A stretch of DNA of 64,000 nucleotides, from assembly GCF_019218745.1 (NCBI RefSeq), contig NZ_JAHUXA010000015.1, forward strand, positions 1 to 64,000. Reading direction: 5' to 3'. The notes beneath the pieces are model-generated. The model was not told the origin of the DNA, made no database searches, and saw nothing but the letters and a program-made list of their open reading frames with translations. Made by a program: the position numbers and the translations under genes. Source of the stretch: Enterobacter sp. ENT03 (GTDB taxonomy: Bacteria > Pseudomonadota > Gammaproteobacteria > Enterobacterales > Enterobacteriaceae). How positions within the stretch are numbered: position 1 is the first letter of the stretch; each line of letters begins with the position of its first letter. Positions 19,513 to 31,990 of this stretch are shown piece after piece.

Positions 19513-20654
19513 TGCGCTAACTCCAGCACCGCATCGGCTGCTTGTTCATCGGCATTGCAACGGATCTGCTGATGCAGTTCGCGGAATGTCTCATGCATGG
19601 CATGGCTGGTTTTGCCATTTGCGAGCAAGGGCAGTAGCGCGTCGGCTAATGCCTGCGGCTGACACTCTTCCTGCAGTAATTCCTTCACCAGTTCACGTCC
19701 CGCCAGCAGGTTCGGCAGCGACACGTAATCGGTTTTCACCAGACGTTTGGCGATCCAGAAGGTGAACGGCTTCATGCGATAGCCCACCACCATCGGGCAC
19801 TTCGCCAGCATGCACTCCAGCGCGGCGGTGCCGGAGGCCAGTAATGCGGCATCGCTGGCAACCATTGCCTCACGGCCCATACCATCGAGCAGGTGGACAC
19901 GTAAATCCGGCGCGACGTCTGCTTTGATGCGCTCAAACTGCTCCCGGCGTTTCGCGTTAACCAGCGGCACCACCACTTCCAGATCCGGATAGTGGCTACG
20001 CAGGATCTGCGCGGTTTTCAGAAAATCTGCGCTGAGCATTTCTACTTCAGCACCGCGGCTGCCGGGCAGCAGCGCCAGACAATGCACATCATGGGCAATA
20101 CCCAGCACATCGCGGGCGGCGTTTTTATCAGGATCCAGCGGCATCGCATCCGCCATGGTATGACCGATAAAACGACACGGGACATTAAACCGGTCATAAA
20201 ACGCTTTTTCGAAAGGCAGAAAAGCCAGCACCAGATTGGTGGATCTGCCGATTTTGAAAACGCGTTTTTGACGCCAGGCCCAGACGGACGGGCTGACGTA
20301 ATGGATCGTTTTGATCCCCTGCTTTTTAAGGTTGCCTTCCAGCGTGATGTTGAAATCCGGCGCATCAATGCCAACGAACACATCAGGCTTAAGATCGGTA
20401 AAACGGCGGGTCAAATCGGCGCGGATATGCAGCAGACGACGCAAACGACCGAGCACTTCAACAATGCCCATGACCGCCAGCTCTTCCATCTCGTACCAGG
20501 CTTCACACCCCTCGGCCTGCATACGCGGTCCCGCGACGCCAACAAAACGCGCGTCAGGATGGCGTGCTTTTAGTGCCTTGATGAGGCCCGCACCAAGAAT
20601 ATCGCCGGAGGTTTCTCCGGCGACCAGGGCTATCGTAAGAGGACGACCAGACAT
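19509..20654 (-). CDS. lpxB: Lipid-A-disaccharide synthase
   Basis: A 381-residue family GT19 glycosyltransferase joining UDP-2,3-diacylglucosamine to lipid X, giving the lipid A disaccharide at the cytoplasmic membrane face. The N-terminal motif [24 protein letters not shown] and the C-terminal nucleotide-binding segment ([20 protein letters not shown]) are all present. It is translationally coupled to lpxA (1-base overlap) and rnhB (4-base overlap). Confidence 0.97.
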   Translation of the reverse strand: MSGRPLTIALVAGETSGDILGAGLIKALKARHPDARFVGVAGPRMQAEGCEAWYEMEELAVMGIVEVLGRLRRLLHIRADLTRRFTDLKPDVFVGIDAPDFNITLEGNLKKQGIKTIHYVSPSVWAWRQKRVFKIGRSTNLVLAFLPFEKAFYDRFNVPCRFIGHTMADAMPLDPDKNAARDVLGIAHDVHCLALLPGSRGAEVEMLSADFLKTAQILRSHYPDLEVVVPLVNAKRREQFERIKADVAPDLRVHLLDGMGREAMVASDAALLASGTAALECMLAKCPMVVGYRMKPFTFWIAKRLVKTDYVSLPNLLAGRELVKELLQEECQPQALADALLPLLANGKTSHAMHETFRELHQQIRCNADEQAADAVLELAQ

Positions 20655-21442
20655 TAACGGATCAGACCACGGGTTGAACGTTCGAAGAAATCGATAAACG
20701 CTTTCACTTCCGGGTGCTGTTCCGCCAGTGCGGCGATTTCTGGTTTCGCTTCTTCCAGCGTCTTACCACTGCGATAGAGCAGTTTGTAAGCATTACGGAT
20801 AGCGAACAGCGCCTCTTTGCTGTAACCACGGCGCTTCAGCCCTTCGATGTTGACACCGAATGGCGTGGCGTGGTTACCCTGGGCAATTACATACGGTGGG
20901 ACGTCCTGCGCCACACCGGAGCAACCGCCAACCATCACGTGAGCGCCAATAATGCAGAACTGATGCACCGCGGTCATGCCGCCGATGATCGCAAAATCAT
21001 CAACGGAAACGTGGCCCGCAAGCGTTGCATTATTCGCCAGAATACAGCGATTCCCGACAGTACAGTCATGCGCAACGTGCGCGTTAACCATCAGTAAGTT
21101 GTCGCTGCCCACCTTCGTCAATCCACCACCCTGAACGGTTCCACGGTGAATGGTGACGCTTTCGCGAATGCGGTTACGATCGCCAACTTCCACACGAGTC
21201 GGCTCACCAGCGTATTTCAAATCCTGGTTTGCTTCACCGATGGTGGCGAACTGATATATCTCGTTGTCACGGCCAATAATAGTGTGGCCATTAATCACAA
21301 CATGAGACTTCAGTACGGTACCCTCACCAATTTCAACATGGGGTCCAACAAGACAAAACGGTCCAATATGGACATTGGCGCCGATGACGGCACCGTCTTC
21401 CACAATGGCGGTAGGATGAATAAAGGCAGTATTATCAATCAC
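20654..21442 (-). CDS. lpxA: UDP-N-acetylglucosamine O-acyltransferase
   Basis: A 262-residue trimeric left-handed beta-helix enzyme. Hexapeptide repeats run through about residues 1-180, followed by a helical C-terminus. The catalytic histidine is in [11 protein letters not shown] (near residue 125). It catalyses the first acylation of lipid A synthesis using acyl-ACP. It lies 3 bases after fabZ, with which it competes for 3-hydroxyacyl-ACP. Confidence 0.98.
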   Translation of the reverse strand: MIDNTAFIHPTAIVEDGAVIGANVHIGPFCLVGPHVEIGEGTVLKSHVVINGHTIIGRDNEIYQFATIGEANQDLKYAGEPTRVEVGDRNRIRESVTIHRGTVQGGGLTKVGSDNLLMVNAHVAHDCTVGNRCILANNATLAGHVSVDDFAIIGGMTAVHQFCIIGAHVMVGGCSGVAQDVPPYVIAQGNHATPFGVNIEGLKRRGYSKEALFAIRNAYKLLYRSGKTLEEAKPEIAALAEQHPEVKAFIDFFERSTRGLIR

Positions 21443-21445
21443 GTA

Positions 21446-21901
21446 TCAGGCCTCCCGGCTACGTGCACACATCATAGTAGCTTCACAAACAACTTTGCCA
21501 TCAACCGTCGCCACGCCTTTGAAGCGTGTCAGGCCGCGACGTGTTTTTTCGAACGTCACTTCCATGATCATCTGATCACCTGGGACTACCGGACGCTTGA
21601 AGCGCGCTTCATCGATACCCGCAAAGTAATACAGCTCGCCAGGCTCCAGTTTACCAACGCTTTTAAACGCCAGAATACCGGTGGCCTGTGCCATGGCTTC
21701 CAGGATCAGTACGCCCGGGAAAATAGGTTTACCAGGGAAATGGCCCTGGAAAAATGGTTCGTTAACCGAAACATTTTTTACTGCGCGCAGAAAACGACCT
21801 TCTTCAAAATCCAGCACACGATCAACCAGCAAGAACGGGTAACGGTGCGGCAGAAGCTCTAAAATCTCTTCAATGTGCAGAGTATGAGTGTCAGTAGTCA
21901 A
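21446..21901 (-). CDS. fabZ: 3-hydroxyacyl-ACP dehydratase
   Basis: A 151-residue hot-dog-fold dehydratase acting in fatty-acid elongation. The active-site region is [22 protein letters not shown], holding the catalytic His (near 54) and Glu (near 68). Its position between lpxD and lpxA is the conserved point of balance between phospholipid and lipid A synthesis. Confidence 0.98.
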   Translation of the reverse strand: MTTDTHTLHIEEILELLPHRYPFLLVDRVLDFEEGRFLRAVKNVSVNEPFFQGHFPGKPIFPGVLILEAMAQATGILAFKSVGKLEPGELYYFAGIDEARFKRPVVPGDQMIMEVTFEKTRRGLTRFKGVATVDGKVVCEATMMCARSREA

Positions 21902-22003
21902 AATACTCTTCCTGTCAAAATATACTTAATGGCAATAATAACACGGCCCGCGACAATCAAATGCCGTCAGGCCGTGAAGTTTGGGCGTAAAACGGATGAA
22001 TTA

Positions 22004-23029
22004 TTAGTCTTGTTGATTGACCTTGCGCTCAACGGCTTTAAGACGCTTACTCATATCATCAATGTTCATCACCAGTGCTGCTGTTTTGCGCCACACTTTG
22101 TTGGGTTGCAGCGGGATGCCTGATGAGTATACGCCCGGCTCTGTAATCGGACGCATCACCATGCCCATACCCGTTACGGTGACTTTATCGCAGATTTCCA
22201 TGTGACCGTTAATCACGCTGGCACCGCCAATCATACAGTAACGGCCAATTTTCAGGCTGCCCGCCATGATGACGCCACCCGCAACTGCGGTATTGTCGCC
22301 AATCACAACGTTATGTGCAATCTGGCACTGGTTATCAATAATGACGCCATTGCCAATAATGGTGTCATCCAGCGCGCCGCGATCGATAGTGGTACAGGCG
22401 CCGATCTCTACGCGAGAGCCAATGATCACACGGCCCAACTGCGGGATCTTAACCCAGTTACCGCGATCGTTGGCATAGCCAAAACCGTCCGCGCCGATCA
22501 CCGTACCGGACTGGATCAGGCAATTTTCACCGATCTCAATCTCGTGGTAAACGGTAACGTTGGCCCACAAACGCGAGCCTGCACCAATTTTTGTCTTCTT
22601 CCCTACGAAGCAACCTGCACCAATAACCACATTATCGCCTAATACCACATCAGATTCGATAACGGCATTCGCGCCGATGGAAACGTTTTGACCCAGCGTG
22701 GCTGAGGCATCAATCACCGCACTGGGTGCGATATTCTGTGCAGGCTGCGGCGTGGAATCGAGAATTTGGGCCATACGTGCGTAAGTCAGGTAGGGATTCT
22801 TCACTACCAGCGCAGCGCTTTTGGCATAAGGGAGATCGTCCTGCGTCATGACGACGGCAGACGCCTGGCAGGCGGCCAGGTGTTCACGGTATTTTGGGTT
22901 TACCATGAAAGTAATGTGACCTGCTTTAGCAGACTGCATGGACGCAACGCCGGTGATGACAAGATCGCCATCACCGTGTAACTCTGCATCCAACTGCCCT
23001 GCTAATTCAGACAGTCGAATTGAAGGCAT
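22004..23029 (-). CDS. lpxD: UDP-3-O-acylglucosamine N-acyltransferase
   Basis: A 341-residue beta-helix acyltransferase that adds the second, N-linked acyl chain in lipid A synthesis. An N-terminal uridine-binding domain (about 1-100) precedes many hexapeptide repeats ([25 protein letters not shown]) and a C-terminal helix. The likely catalytic His lies in the [13 protein letters not shown] segment near residue 239. It starts 3 bases after the skp stop. Confidence 0.97.
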   Translation of the reverse strand: MPSIRLSELAGQLDAELHGDGDLVITGVASMQSAKAGHITFMVNPKYREHLAACQASAVVMTQDDLPYAKSAALVVKNPYLTYARMAQILDSTPQPAQNIAPSAVIDASATLGQNVSIGANAVIESDVVLGDNVVIGAGCFVGKKTKIGAGSRLWANVTVYHEIEIGENCLIQSGTVIGADGFGYANDRGNWVKIPQLGRVIIGSRVEIGACTTIDRGALDDTIIGNGVIIDNQCQIAHNVVIGDNTAVAGGVIMAGSLKIGRYCMIGGASVINGHMEICDKVTVTGMGMVMRPITEPGVYSSGIPLQPNKVWRKTAALVMNIDDMSKRLKAVERKVNQQD

Positions 23030-23032
23030 TAC

Positions 23033-23527
23033 TTATTTAACCTGTTTCAGCACATCAGCGGTAATGTCTTTCACATCACTGCTGTTGTAAGCAACGGTAT
23101 TTGCGTCAAGAACCAGATCGATGCTCTGGTCATCAGCCACTTTCTTCACTGCAGCCTGGATACGGTTAACCAGTTTGCCGCGCTCTTCGTTGGAACGACG
23201 CTGACGATCCTGCTCAAAAGCTTGTGCTTTCTGAGAGAAAGTCTGACGCTGTGCCATTACGTCTTTTTCCAGCTTGCTGCGATCGGCTGCTTTCATGGTA
23301 GAGCCATCACGCTGCAGACGCTGCATTTTAGACTGCAGATCGGTTTCCATTTTCTGAAGTTCGCCAGCACGGCCTTTGAACTCATTTTCCAGCGTTTTGG
23401 AAACGCCAGTCGTCTGAGCAACCTGCTGGAACAGGTTACCCATGTTCACGACTGCAATTTTATCAGCCGCTTGCGCGGACGTTACCATCGCTAAACCAAG
23501 ACCTGCCGCTAATAACCACTTTTTCAC
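23033..23527 (-). CDS. skp: Periplasmic chaperone Skp
   Basis: A 164-residue chaperone (OmpH family) that holds unfolded outer-membrane proteins for delivery to the BAM complex. The start is GTG at 23527 with ribosome site AAGGAG. The Sec signal [13 protein letters not shown]...AQA is cleaved before ADKIAVV. Long charged coiled-coil arms follow (about 45-125). It is three residues longer than my recollection of K-12 Skp, with the difference in the arm-tip segment around [15 protein letters not shown]. It sits directly downstream of bamA. Confidence 0.96.
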   Translation of the reverse strand: MKKWLLAAGLGLAMVTSAQAADKIAVVNMGNLFQQVAQTTGVSKTLENEFKGRAGELQKMETDLQSKMQRLQRDGSTMKAADRSKLEKDVMAQRQTFSQKAQAFEQDRQRRSNEERGKLVNRIQAAVKKVADDQSIDLVLDANTVAYNSSDVKDITADVLKQVK

Positions 23528-23633
23528 TGTAAACTCCTTACCATCCCAAATGTACCCGCAGGTACCATTCTTTGCGTGACTGGGCGAACCCATGTCACGC
23601 TACACTGCTATTGCAGTCCTTTGCAAAGACCAG

Positions 23634-26045
23634 TTACCAGGTTTTACCGATGTTAAACTGGAACTGCTCTGCTTTGTCGCCATCGTATTTTTTAAACGGC
23701 TGGGCGTAAGAGAAGACCAACGGCCCCAATGGAGACATCCATTGTAGTGCGATACCGGCAGACATACGAATATTGCTCGGGTCACTGTAGTCAGGCACAC
23801 CAATTTCTCTCATCTGCGCGGTGTCTTCCCAGTTCGTATCCCAGACGGTACCTGCATCCCAGAAGAATGACGTACGTACCGAGTTTGCGTATTTTTCGCT
23901 GATAAACGGCGTCGGCGTGATGAACTCAAGGCTGGCGACACCCATCGCGTTACCGCCCACCGCATCATCAGAGTCACACAATGGAGCACCTGAATCACAG
24001 TTATCCTGACCATTACCACCGAAGTACACCGCTTTCGGACCAATGTTATTGGACTGGAAGCCACGTACGCTACTGGAACCACCGGCATAGAAGTTCTCAT
24101 AGAACGGCATCTCTTTGCCGCTCAGACCATCGCCATAACCCCAGCGGGTACGACCCAGCACGACCCACTTATGGTCATCATCAATCGGGAAGTATGATGC
24201 GGTATCAAGCGTGACTTTATAGAACTCGTTATCTGAGCCAGGCACGGTGACTTTACCGTTCAGATTGACGCGCGAACCTTCCGTCGGGAAGTAGCCACGG
24301 TCAAGTCTGTTGTAGGTCCAGCCATAGTTAAAGGTGAAGTCATCGGCCGTAAAGCCGTTGTCATCGTTTTGCGTACTGGTGCTCTGCCCCACAGAATCGA
24401 GGTAACGCCACATGGCGACCTGCGGTTCCATATTGGACAAATCGTTATGCACATAACCTAAGCCCAGACGCAACGTGTTGTATTCATTGATCGGGAAGCC
24501 CAGTGTACCGTCAACGCCGTAGCTTTTGTTGGTATACGAGGAGAGGTCTGCGTCATCCGCTTCGAAGTCATTATAGAAGATACGACCGCCCAGACTCACA
24601 CCATCAACGGTGAAGTATGGGTTGGTGACAGAGAACTCAGAGTAAGTCTGGTAGTCGTTTTTCGTCCCATTGATGCCAACCGAGTAACCGGTGCCTAACC
24701 AGTTATCCTGCTGCACACCAACCTGGAAACTTACGCCGCTTTCCGTACCGTAACCGACACCAAAGTTGAAGCTACCGGTATTACGCTCTTTAACTTTGTA
24801 AACGACATCAACCTGATCCGGGCTACCTGGTATACGCTGAGTATCGGTATCCACCGTTTCGAAGTAACCGAGACGATTCAGACGCTCTTTGCCCTGATCG
24901 ACCAGATCGCTACCCAGCCATGCCCCTTCCATCTGACGCATTTCGCGGCGCAGAACGGCATCTTTCGAGGTATCGTTGCCTTCAAAGCGGATTTTACGCA
25001 CGTAGTAACGATTACCCGCATCAACGTTAATATGTAACTTAACGGTTTTATCCGTATCGTTGATTTCAGGCTGCGACTGTACGCGCGGGTAAGCATAACC
25101 ATAGCGACCAAGAAGCTTTTTAATATCGTCTTCCATTTTGGTCACTTTGGTGCCGTTATACAGCTCACCCGGCTCGATTTTGGTCATGCTTTCTATTTCG
25201 GCAGAGTGACCCGCCAGGTTACCGCTGACTTCTACGCCAGAAAGCTTGTACTGCTCGCCTTCGGTGACGTTTACGGTAATGTAGATGCCTTTTTTGTCCG
25301 GCGTCAGGCTGACCTGCGTCGAATCAATATTGAAACGCGCATAACCGCGGTCCAGATAGTAGCTGCGTAGGGTTTCCAGATCGCCGGCCAGTTTTTGTTT
25401 CTGATATTTACGATCGCCGACCACGTTCCACCATGGCACTTCATCACGCAGCTGGAAGGTTGAGATCAACTCTTCAGTGCTGAATGCATGGTTACCAACG
25501 ATGTTGATCTGCTGGATCTTAGCCGATACGCCTTCCTGGAAGACCAGTTTCAGGTCCACACGGTTACGCGGCAGCGGTGTAACAACCGCTTTTACGCTGG
25601 CGCTGTACTTACCGACGCTATAGTAGAAATCCTCCAGCCCTTTTTCGATATCGGAAAGGGTGGTGCGATCAAGGGATTCGCCGACACGCACACCAGAAGC
25701 CTCAAGGTTCTGTTTCAGCATGTCATCTTTCACTGATTTGTTTCCAGAGAAAGTGATGCTGGCGATTGTCGGACGTTCTTTCACCTGTACGAGAAGGGTA
25801 TCGCCATCACGCAGGACGCGGACGTCCTCAAAGTTGCCAGTAGCAAACAATGCACGAATGGTATTACTGATATCTTCATCATTAACCGTATCGCCCTGAC
25901 GGACTGGCATACTGAGGAGGGCCGCACCAACGGCGACACGCTGAAGGCCTTCGAAATGAATGTCCTTCACTACGAATCCATCAGCACCGTATACGGTGGC
26001 GCTGCTAAACAGCAGCGACGCTATGAGCAACTTTTTCATCGCCAT
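23634..26045 (-). CDS. bamA: Outer membrane protein assembly factor BamA
   Basis: An 803-residue core BAM subunit. After the signal peptide ([20 protein letters not shown]) come five POTRA domains (about 21-420) and a 16-strand barrel. The conserved loop-6 motif SSVRGF is present, and the C-terminus ends in FNIGKTW. It is shorter than the 810-residue K-12 protein as I recall it. The clearest difference is in extracellular loop 6, where a shorter segment still keeps two cysteines ([13 protein letters not shown]). It lies between rseP and skp, as in E. coli. Confidence 0.97.
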   Translation of the reverse strand: MAMKKLLIASLLFSSATVYGADGFVVKDIHFEGLQRVAVGAALLSMPVRQGDTVNDEDISNTIRALFATGNFEDVRVLRDGDTLLVQVKERPTIASITFSGNKSVKDDMLKQNLEASGVRVGESLDRTTLSDIEKGLEDFYYSVGKYSASVKAVVTPLPRNRVDLKLVFQEGVSAKIQQINIVGNHAFSTEELISTFQLRDEVPWWNVVGDRKYQKQKLAGDLETLRSYYLDRGYARFNIDSTQVSLTPDKKGIYITVNVTEGEQYKLSGVEVSGNLAGHSAEIESMTKIEPGELYNGTKVTKMEDDIKKLLGRYGYAYPRVQSQPEINDTDKTVKLHINVDAGNRYYVRKIRFEGNDTSKDAVLRREMRQMEGAWLGSDLVDQGKERLNRLGYFETVDTDTQRIPGSPDQVDVVYKVKERNTGSFNFGVGYGTESGVSFQVGVQQDNWLGTGYSVGINGTKNDYQTYSEFSVTNPYFTVDGVSLGGRIFYNDFEADDADLSSYTNKSYGVDGTLGFPINEYNTLRLGLGYVHNDLSNMEPQVAMWRYLDSVGQSTSTQNDDNGFTADDFTFNYGWTYNRLDRGYFPTEGSRVNLNGKVTVPGSDNEFYKVTLDTASYFPIDDDHKWVVLGRTRWGYGDGLSGKEMPFYENFYAGGSSSVRGFQSNNIGPKAVYFGGNGQDNCDSGAPLCDSDDAVGGNAMGVASLEFITPTPFISEKYANSVRTSFFWDAGTVWDTNWEDTAQMREIGVPDYSDPSNIRMSAGIALQWMSPLGPLVFSYAQPFKKYDGDKAEQFQFNIGKTW

Positions 26046-26074
26046 CGTTATTATGCGTTCTTCCTAACTAGCTC

Positions 26075-27427
26075 TCATAACCGAGAGAAATCATTGAAAA
26101 GTGCAAGCCCCATTAACAACACCAGCAAAATCGAGCCGATGCGGTAACTAAAGTCTTGAACTCGCTCGGATACCGGTCCGCCCTTTAGCTTTTCAATCGC
26201 TAAAAACAGCAGATGCCCCCCGTCCAGAACAGGAAGCGGGAACAAGTTGATAATTCCAAGATTCACGCTGATAAGAGCGAGAAACATCAGATAATAAATC
26301 AACCCAAATTCTGCTGACATCCCAGCCCCCTGAGCGATCGAGATCGGCCCACTGAGGTTGTTCAGTTTGACATCACCGGTTATCAATTTCCCCAACATAC
26401 TGACCGTCAGCTTCATCAATTGCCAGGTTTTATCCGTGGCTTCGACAATGGCGCTGAAAGGTCCGTACTGGCGTACTGTCTTGTACTCGTCCGGCAGCGG
26501 GATAATTTTAGGCACCACGCCTGCAAACCCTTCGTCCTTGCCGCTACCCGGTTTTGTATCTGGTATCAGTGTTAAAGACAAGGGGCTTCCCTGTCTTTCA
26601 ATATCCAGTGCTAACGGCGTACCGGGGTTATCCCGGACTAAAGTAACAAACGTCATCCACTGCGTTAACTGCTGACCATCGACTTTAACGATCCTGTCGC
26701 CTGCTTGCAAACCTGCTTTACTTGCAGCGGAGTCTGTCTGCACTTGCGCCAGGACAGGTTCAATCTGCGGACCACGTGGCTGGATGCCGAGCGACGCGAC
26801 CGGATCTTCACGGTCAGGCTCAAACTGCCAGTGACGTAAATCCAGCGTCTTATTCTGACGACTATCCGTACCAAACGGCGCTACGCTGATAGTCGTCTGC
26901 GCATCGCCTATTTTGGACACCAGTTGCAACCGCACGGCATCCCAGTCAGGCGTTTCGATACCATCAATCGCTTTAAGTTCCGTGCCGGGCGCAATTTGCG
27001 CGCTGGCAGCGATGGAATTGGGTGTTATTTCACCGATTACCGGACGCACACCTGGCACGCCAATGATAAATACCAGCCAGTAAGCGACGATAGCAAAGAG
27101 GAAGTTGGCTACGGGACCCGCAGCAATGACGGCAGCGCGCTGCCCGACCGTTTTGTTATTAAACGCAGTATGACGCAGTTCCGGGATCACCGGCTCGACA
27201 CGCTCATCCAGCATTTTAACGTAACCGCCCAGAGGGATAAGCGCGATAACGAACTCCGTACCTTGCTTATCGGTGCGACGCCAGAGCGCTTTACCAAAAC
27301 CAATTGAAAAACGCTCTACCCGCACACCACAACGACGAGCAACCCAGAAATGGCCAAATTCATGCACCGTGATCAGCACGCCCAGCGCAATAATGAACGC
27401 CGCCAGATTCCAGAGAATACTCAGCAT
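26075..27427 (-). CDS. rseP: Site-2 protease RseP
   Basis: A 450-residue intramembrane zinc protease. The HExxH motif is HEFGH at residues 22-26 in the first transmembrane helix, and the third metal ligand is in the [12 protein letters not shown] segment (LDG motif). Two periplasmic PDZ domains lie between. It cleaves RseA after DegS, releasing sigma-E, and also removes signal-peptide remnants. It is 11 bases downstream of cdsA and precedes bamA. Confidence 0.97.
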   Translation of the reverse strand: MLSILWNLAAFIIALGVLITVHEFGHFWVARRCGVRVERFSIGFGKALWRRTDKQGTEFVIALIPLGGYVKMLDERVEPVIPELRHTAFNNKTVGQRAAVIAAGPVANFLFAIVAYWLVFIIGVPGVRPVIGEITPNSIAASAQIAPGTELKAIDGIETPDWDAVRLQLVSKIGDAQTTISVAPFGTDSRQNKTLDLRHWQFEPDREDPVASLGIQPRGPQIEPVLAQVQTDSAASKAGLQAGDRIVKVDGQQLTQWMTFVTLVRDNPGTPLALDIERQGSPLSLTLIPDTKPGSGKDEGFAGVVPKIIPLPDEYKTVRQYGPFSAIVEATDKTWQLMKLTVSMLGKLITGDVKLNNLSGPISIAQGAGMSAEFGLIYYLMFLALISVNLGIINLFPLPVLDGGHLLFLAIEKLKGGPVSERVQDFSYRIGSILLVLLMGLALFNDFSRL

Positions 27428-27438
27428 ATAATCTTCCG

Positions 27439-28296
27439 TTAAATCGTCCTGAATACCAGCAATAACAGACAGGCAAACACCGGCACCGCCGCTGTCAGGC
27501 TGTCAATACGATCAAGTATACCGCCGTGTCCTGGAATAAGGTTACCGCTATCTTTAATACCGGCTTCACGCTTAAACATACTTTCGGTTAAATCGCCCAG
27601 TACAGAGGCCAGTGCGGCAACAATCGAGCATACCAACAGCGTAAGCGGCGCAACGTCCAGACTCGCCCACACACCATAACCCCAGGATATTACCGCGGCG
27701 GTGAATAAACCGCCAATAAACCCCTGCCAGGTTTTGCCCGGTGAGACTTTTGGTGCCAGTTTATGCTTGCCGAACAGTTTCCCGAACATATAAGCACCGG
27801 AGTCTGCACCCCATACGAGGATCATCACATATAGCAGCCATATCGCGCCGCTGTAGTGGTTATCGTCATAATGCCAGGCACGCAGCGCCAGCATTCCCCA
27901 GAAGAATGGCACGATGGTGAGGATGCCGAACACCAGGCGCAGTGCTTTTGAGTGTCGCCACAGGGTCGCCGATGTGGGATAAAAAAGCACCAGCAACAGT
28001 GCTGCGATCCACCAGCCTAACGAAGCCCACAGTGCACCTTCAACCAGAGGTTGATGAACATTGTAATGGTATTCCGGCATCATCAGTAGCCAGCCTGCAA
28101 GCAGCAGCCCGCACAATACCGCCAGCCATACCCGGGCATTCCGGGAAGTAAAACCGCTAAACTGCCCCCATTCCCATGCAGCAAGCATGCACACGGCAAT
28201 AGTGACAATGGCAAATCCCACGGGCGGCAGTAAAAACAGTGCCGCGATGACCACAGGGATTAATACAAAAGCAGAAATCAGGCGATACTTCAGCAA
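27439..28296 (-). CDS. cdsA: Phosphatidate cytidylyltransferase
   Basis: A 285-residue polytopic inner-membrane enzyme that makes CDP-diacylglycerol from phosphatidic acid and CTP. About eight hydrophobic spans are seen. The family signature near the C-terminus is [21 protein letters not shown] (two segments), followed by GILDRIDSL, which supplies metal and CTP ligands. It lies 12 bases after ispU. Confidence 0.97.
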   Translation of the reverse strand: MLKYRLISAFVLIPVVIAALFLLPPVGFAIVTIAVCMLAAWEWGQFSGFTSRNARVWLAVLCGLLLAGWLLMMPEYHYNVHQPLVEGALWASLGWWIAALLLVLFYPTSATLWRHSKALRLVFGILTIVPFFWGMLALRAWHYDDNHYSGAIWLLYVMILVWGADSGAYMFGKLFGKHKLAPKVSPGKTWQGFIGGLFTAAVISWGYGVWASLDVAPLTLLVCSIVAALASVLGDLTESMFKREAGIKDSGNLIPGHGGILDRIDSLTAAVPVFACLLLLVFRTI

Positions 28297-28308
28297 AAGC
28301 TACCCCCA

Positions 28309-29067
28309 TCAGGCTTTGTCGCCACCAGGCTCGGTGCCGCCGAAACGACGCTCTCGATTGGCAAAGGCATGCAGCGCACCTTCAAAGTCTTGTTCATCGA
28401 AATCAGGCCAAAGAACATCAGTAAAGTAAAGTTCGGCATAGGCAATTTGCCACAGCAAAAAGTTACTAATGCGATGTTCTCCCCCTGTCCTAATTACTAA
28501 ATCTACGGGAGCCAGTTCATGCATGCAGATTTGCTTGCTCAGCGCGTCTTCATCAATCTGGTCGGGGCGCAACAGCCCTTCCTGGACCTGAACAGCTAAT
28601 TGCTGTACTCCCTGAATAATATCCCAACGTCCGCCATAGTTCGCTGCAATATTCAGCGTCAGGCCCGTATTCTGTGCCGTCAGAGCCTCAGCTTTACGGA
28701 TCCGCTCCTGCAGACGGGCGTTAAAACGGCTGGTATCGCCAATAACGCGCAGTCGCACGTTGTGACGGTGCAGGCTTTTTACTTCGCTATCCAGCGCCCA
28801 CACAAACAGTTCCATCAGCGCGCTCACTTCCTGCGCTGGCCGGTTCCAGTTTTCACTACTAAAAGCGTACAGCGTCAATGCATCGATGCCGTTATTCGCA
28901 GCAAACGAAACCGCGCGACGAACAGACTTGGCTCCGGCTTTATGTCCAAAAGCCCGTAATTTCCCTTGTCTTTTCGCCCAGCGACCATTGCCATCCATAA
29001 TTATCGCAACATGACGGCAGCCATGCGCTGGCAAATTCTCGCTTAATGGTTGATTAGCAGACAACAT
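28309..29067 (-). CDS. ispU: Undecaprenyl diphosphate synthase
   Basis: A 252-residue cis-prenyltransferase (UppS) extending farnesyl diphosphate to C55, the lipid carrier for peptidoglycan and O-antigen. The signature [18 protein letters not shown] includes the catalytic Asp near residue 26. The C-terminal [15 protein letters not shown] is the second conserved block. It is first in the minus-strand run ispU-cdsA-rseP; the 186-base gap upstream carries the dxr terminator. Confidence 0.97.
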   Translation of the reverse strand: MLSANQPLSENLPAHGCRHVAIIMDGNGRWAKRQGKLRAFGHKAGAKSVRRAVSFAANNGIDALTLYAFSSENWNRPAQEVSALMELFVWALDSEVKSLHRHNVRLRVIGDTSRFNARLQERIRKAEALTAQNTGLTLNIAANYGGRWDIIQGVQQLAVQVQEGLLRPDQIDEDALSKQICMHELAPVDLVIRTGGEHRISNFLLWQIAYAELYFTDVLWPDFDEQDFEGALHAFANRERRFGGTEPGGDKA

Positions 29068-29126
29068 AACGCGTTATTAGTCCCTGAAAAGGATTTAGCG
29101 GTAGCCAGGAATACTGAAGCCTTTAC

Positions 29127-29154
29127 ATAAAAAAGCCGTGTAAAACCACGGCTT
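29127..29154 (-). terminator. Intrinsic terminator downstream of dxr
   Basis: On the minus strand an 8-bp stem (29133-29140 with 29147-29154, 6-base loop) is followed by TTTTTTATG. It separates dxr from the ispU transcription unit. Confidence 0.85.
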
Positions 29155-29253
29155 ACCTGACCTGAAAGGACAAAATCCCCACAATCAGGTGGCGCAGACT
29201 ATATCACTGAAGTAATACGCTAACAAATAGCACAACCACGAGTGGCTGTAATA

Positions 29254-30453
29254 TCACCAGCTTGGGAGTTGCATCACTTCTTTTTGTGCAACTTCACGCG
29301 CGAGTTTATCAACAGCCAGCACATCATCAATACTTTGCGGTTCGCGCAAATCCATCTTTTCGAGTACAGACAGATTCAGGGCAGCAATGTCGGTAAAGCG
29401 GATCGCCGAGTCCAGGAATGCCGCAACCGTCACTTCATTTGCCGCATTGAGCGCTGTGGTTGCCGCCTGCCCCTGCTCGAAAGCGTCCATTGCCAGCTTC
29501 AGACACGGATAGCGATCGTAATCAGGCGCGCAAAACGTCAATGCACTCAGCGTGCTGAAATCCAACGGTTTCGCACCCGAGACCACACGATTGGGCCAGG
29601 CCATCGTATGAGCAATCGGCGTGCGCATGTCCGGCTCGCCCAGCTGCGCTAACACGCTGCCATCCTGATAACGGACCATGGAGTGGATCACCGACTGCGG
29701 GTGGATCAACACTTCCATCTGATCGGCGGAGGCATTAAATAACCAGCGTGCTTCAATGTATTCCAGACCTTTATTCATCATGGTGGCTGAATCAACGGAA
29801 ATTTTACGTCCCATTGACCAGTTCGGATGGCGGCAGGCCTGATCGGGCGTCATTGCAGCCAGTTCAGACAGCGGCGTTTCACGAAATGGGCCACCAGACC
29901 CGGTAAGCAGAATCGACATCACGCCGTTCTGCTCTAAATCAGCGTACCCCAGGTTGTGCTGGAAAGGTTGCGGTAAACTCTGAAAAATTGCGTTATGTTC
30001 GCTGTCCACCGGCAAAAGCTGCGCGCCGCTGTGCTTAACGGCTTCCATAAATAGCCGCCCACAGGTCACCAGCGACTCTTTATTCGCCAGTAAGACGGTT
30101 TTACCAGCCCGAATAGCCGCCAGCGTTGGCAGCAGCCCTGCTGCCCCGACGATAGCCGCCATCACCTGATCCACCTCATCAAGCGCTGCCATGTCACAGG
30201 CCGCCTGTTGGCCGCTCAGCACCTCAGTACGACTGCCATACTGCGCCAGAGCTGATTTCAGTTGACGGGCGCTGACGTCATCATCCATCACCGCATAGCG
30301 CGGGGTGAATTCGAGACACTGTTCGACCATACGCGCCACGTTTTTTCCGGCCACCAGCGCCGTCACAGCAAAGGTTTCAGGATTGTGGCGAACCACATCA
30401 AGGGTGCTGCAACCAATAGAACCGGTTGAGCCAAGGAGGGTTAATTGCTTCAT
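29254..30453 (-). CDS. dxr: 1-deoxy-D-xylulose 5-phosphate reductoisomerase
   Basis: A 399-residue enzyme of the MEP isoprenoid pathway, converting DXP to MEP with NADPH. The Rossmann motif [14 protein letters not shown] is at the N-terminus. Metal and substrate residues lie in [11 protein letters not shown] and GPFRETPL, and the flexible-loop region in [22 protein letters not shown]. The start at 30453 gives [11 protein letters not shown]; an extension to 30489 is not supported by E. coli. The C-terminus differs slightly from K-12 (398 residues). Target of fosmidomycin. Confidence 0.96.
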   Translation of the reverse strand: MKQLTLLGSTGSIGCSTLDVVRHNPETFAVTALVAGKNVARMVEQCLEFTPRYAVMDDDVSARQLKSALAQYGSRTEVLSGQQAACDMAALDEVDQVMAAIVGAAGLLPTLAAIRAGKTVLLANKESLVTCGRLFMEAVKHSGAQLLPVDSEHNAIFQSLPQPFQHNLGYADLEQNGVMSILLTGSGGPFRETPLSELAAMTPDQACRHPNWSMGRKISVDSATMMNKGLEYIEARWLFNASADQMEVLIHPQSVIHSMVRYQDGSVLAQLGEPDMRTPIAHTMAWPNRVVSGAKPLDFSTLSALTFCAPDYDRYPCLKLAMDAFEQGQAATTALNAANEVTVAAFLDSAIRFTDIAALNLSVLEKMDLREPQSIDDVLAVDKLAREVAQKEVMQLPSW

Positions 30454-30493
30454 CAGACGCCCGGCGTAATTTTGGAGGATAGAAAGCAAAACG

Positions 30494-30527
30494 CCGCCAG
30501 CAAACCCTGTGGATTTCTGTACGGCGT
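30494..30527 (-). terminator. Possible terminator after frr
   Basis: On the minus strand, AACGCCG and CGGCGTT arms flank a ~20-base loop, and TTGCTTTC follows. The large loop and interrupted T tract make it a weak candidate, lying between frr and dxr. Confidence 0.4.
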
Positions 30528-30546
30528 TGTCATCATGTGCGCAGGA

Positions 30547-31104
30547 TCAGAACTGCATCAGTTCCGCTTCTTTATCCGCCAGCGCCGCATCGATTTTCTT
30601 AATCGCCGCGTCGGTCTGCTTCTGCACTTCTTCCTGCGAACGACGATCGTCGTCTTCGCTGATGGCTTTGTCTTTCAGCAGCGCTTTCACTTTATCGTTC
30701 GCGTCACGACGAACATTACGCACCGCAACGCGCGCGCCTTCCGCTTCGCCACGTACCACTTTGATCAGATCTTTACGACGTTCTTCCGTCAGCGCAGGCA
30801 GCGGAACACGAATATCGCTACCGGCAGAGTTCGGGTTCAGGCCCAGATCGGATGCCATGATCGCTTTCTCAACGGCAGGACCCATTGAACGGTCGAACAC
30901 GTTGATTTTCAGCGTACGTGAATCTTCAACCGTGACGCTGGCCAGCTGACGCAGCGGCGTCGGGGTACCGTAGTACTCCACAACGATCCCGTCCAGCAGG
31001 CTTGGGGAAGCGCGGCCAGTGCGCACTTTGCTGATTTGGGTTTTAAATGCTTCTACGCATTTTTCCATGCGTACTTCAGCATCTTTTTTGATGTCGTTTA
31101 TCAC
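30547..31104 (-). CDS. frr: Ribosome recycling factor
   Basis: A 185-residue protein that, with EF-G, splits post-termination ribosomes. It shows the family three-helix bundle with an inserted beta domain (about 30-105). The conserved [13 protein letters not shown] is near the N-terminus and the C-terminal helices carry the ribosome-binding Arg ([16 protein letters not shown]). It lies downstream of pyrH in the conserved rpsB-tsf-pyrH-frr order. Confidence 0.98.
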   Translation of the reverse strand: MINDIKKDAEVRMEKCVEAFKTQISKVRTGRASPSLLDGIVVEYYGTPTPLRQLASVTVEDSRTLKINVFDRSMGPAVEKAIMASDLGLNPNSAGSDIRVPLPALTEERRKDLIKVVRGEAEGARVAVRNVRRDANDKVKALLKDKAISEDDDRRSQEEVQKQTDAAIKKIDAALADKEAELMQF

Positions 31105-31264
31105 GTTACGGATCCTTGAAAACTTGTCTCAGGCAGGCCACACACGGCCACACCAAAAGGTGCGCTAAGTATAGCCTCGTTTCATTCATCACACTGTCAT
31201 AGTGTTTGATAAAAACCGCTTTTAATTAAAGCGCGATCTTACCTTTATTTAGCGCTTACGGAAA

Positions 31265-31990
31265 TTAGTCCGTAATTAAAGTGCCTTCTTTTTCACCCAT
31301 GACCACGCGGCGCAGCGCACCCGGCTTGTTCATGTTGAACACGCGGATCGGCAGTTTATGGTCGCGAGCCAGGGTAAAGGCCGCCAAATCCATCACTTTC
31401 AGTTCACGATCCAGCACATCGGTGTAGCTCAGTTGATCGTACAGCGTGGCGGTTGGATCCTGCATCGGATCGGCAGAGAACACGCCGTCAACTTTGGTGG
31501 CTTTCAGTACCACATCGGCTTCGATTTCGATACCGCGCAGGCAGGCTGCGGAGTCGGTGGTAAAGAATGGATTGCCGGTACCGGCAGAGAGGATCACCAC
31601 ACGGTTATTTCGCAGCAGGCTGATCGCTTCCGCCCAGCTGTAGTTATCACACACGCCATTCAACGGAATAGCGGACATCAGGCGGGCGTTCACATAGGCG
31701 CGGTGGAGCGCGTCACGCATCGCCAGGCCATTCATTACGGTCGCCAGCATGCCCATGTGGTCGCCCACTACGCGATTCATACCCGCTTTCGCCAGACCTG
31801 CGCCACGGAAAAGATTACCACCACCAATAACCACACCGACCTGGATGCCTAATTCAACCAGCTCTTTAATTTCCTGTGCCATGCGGTCAAGGATGCTTGC
31901 GTCAATACCGAAGCCTTCGGAGCCCTGTAACGCTTCGCCACTAAGCTTAAGCAGAATGCGTTTATAGACGGGTTTTGCATTGGTAGCCAT
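31265..31990 (-). CDS. pyrH: UMP kinase
   Basis: A 241-residue hexameric bacterial UMP kinase of the amino-acid-kinase fold. It is activated by GTP and inhibited by UTP in E. coli. Visible motifs are the N-terminal [14 protein letters not shown] (phosphate loop), [29 protein letters not shown] and the ATP-site [12 protein letters not shown]. Length is identical to K-12. Confidence 0.98.
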   Translation of the reverse strand: MATNAKPVYKRILLKLSGEALQGSEGFGIDASILDRMAQEIKELVELGIQVGVVIGGGNLFRGAGLAKAGMNRVVGDHMGMLATVMNGLAMRDALHRAYVNARLMSAIPLNGVCDNYSWAEAISLLRNNRVVILSAGTGNPFFTTDSAACLRGIEIEADVVLKATKVDGVFSADPMQDPTATLYDQLSYTDVLDRELKVMDLAAFTLARDHKLPIRVFNMNKPGALRRVVMGEKEGTLITD

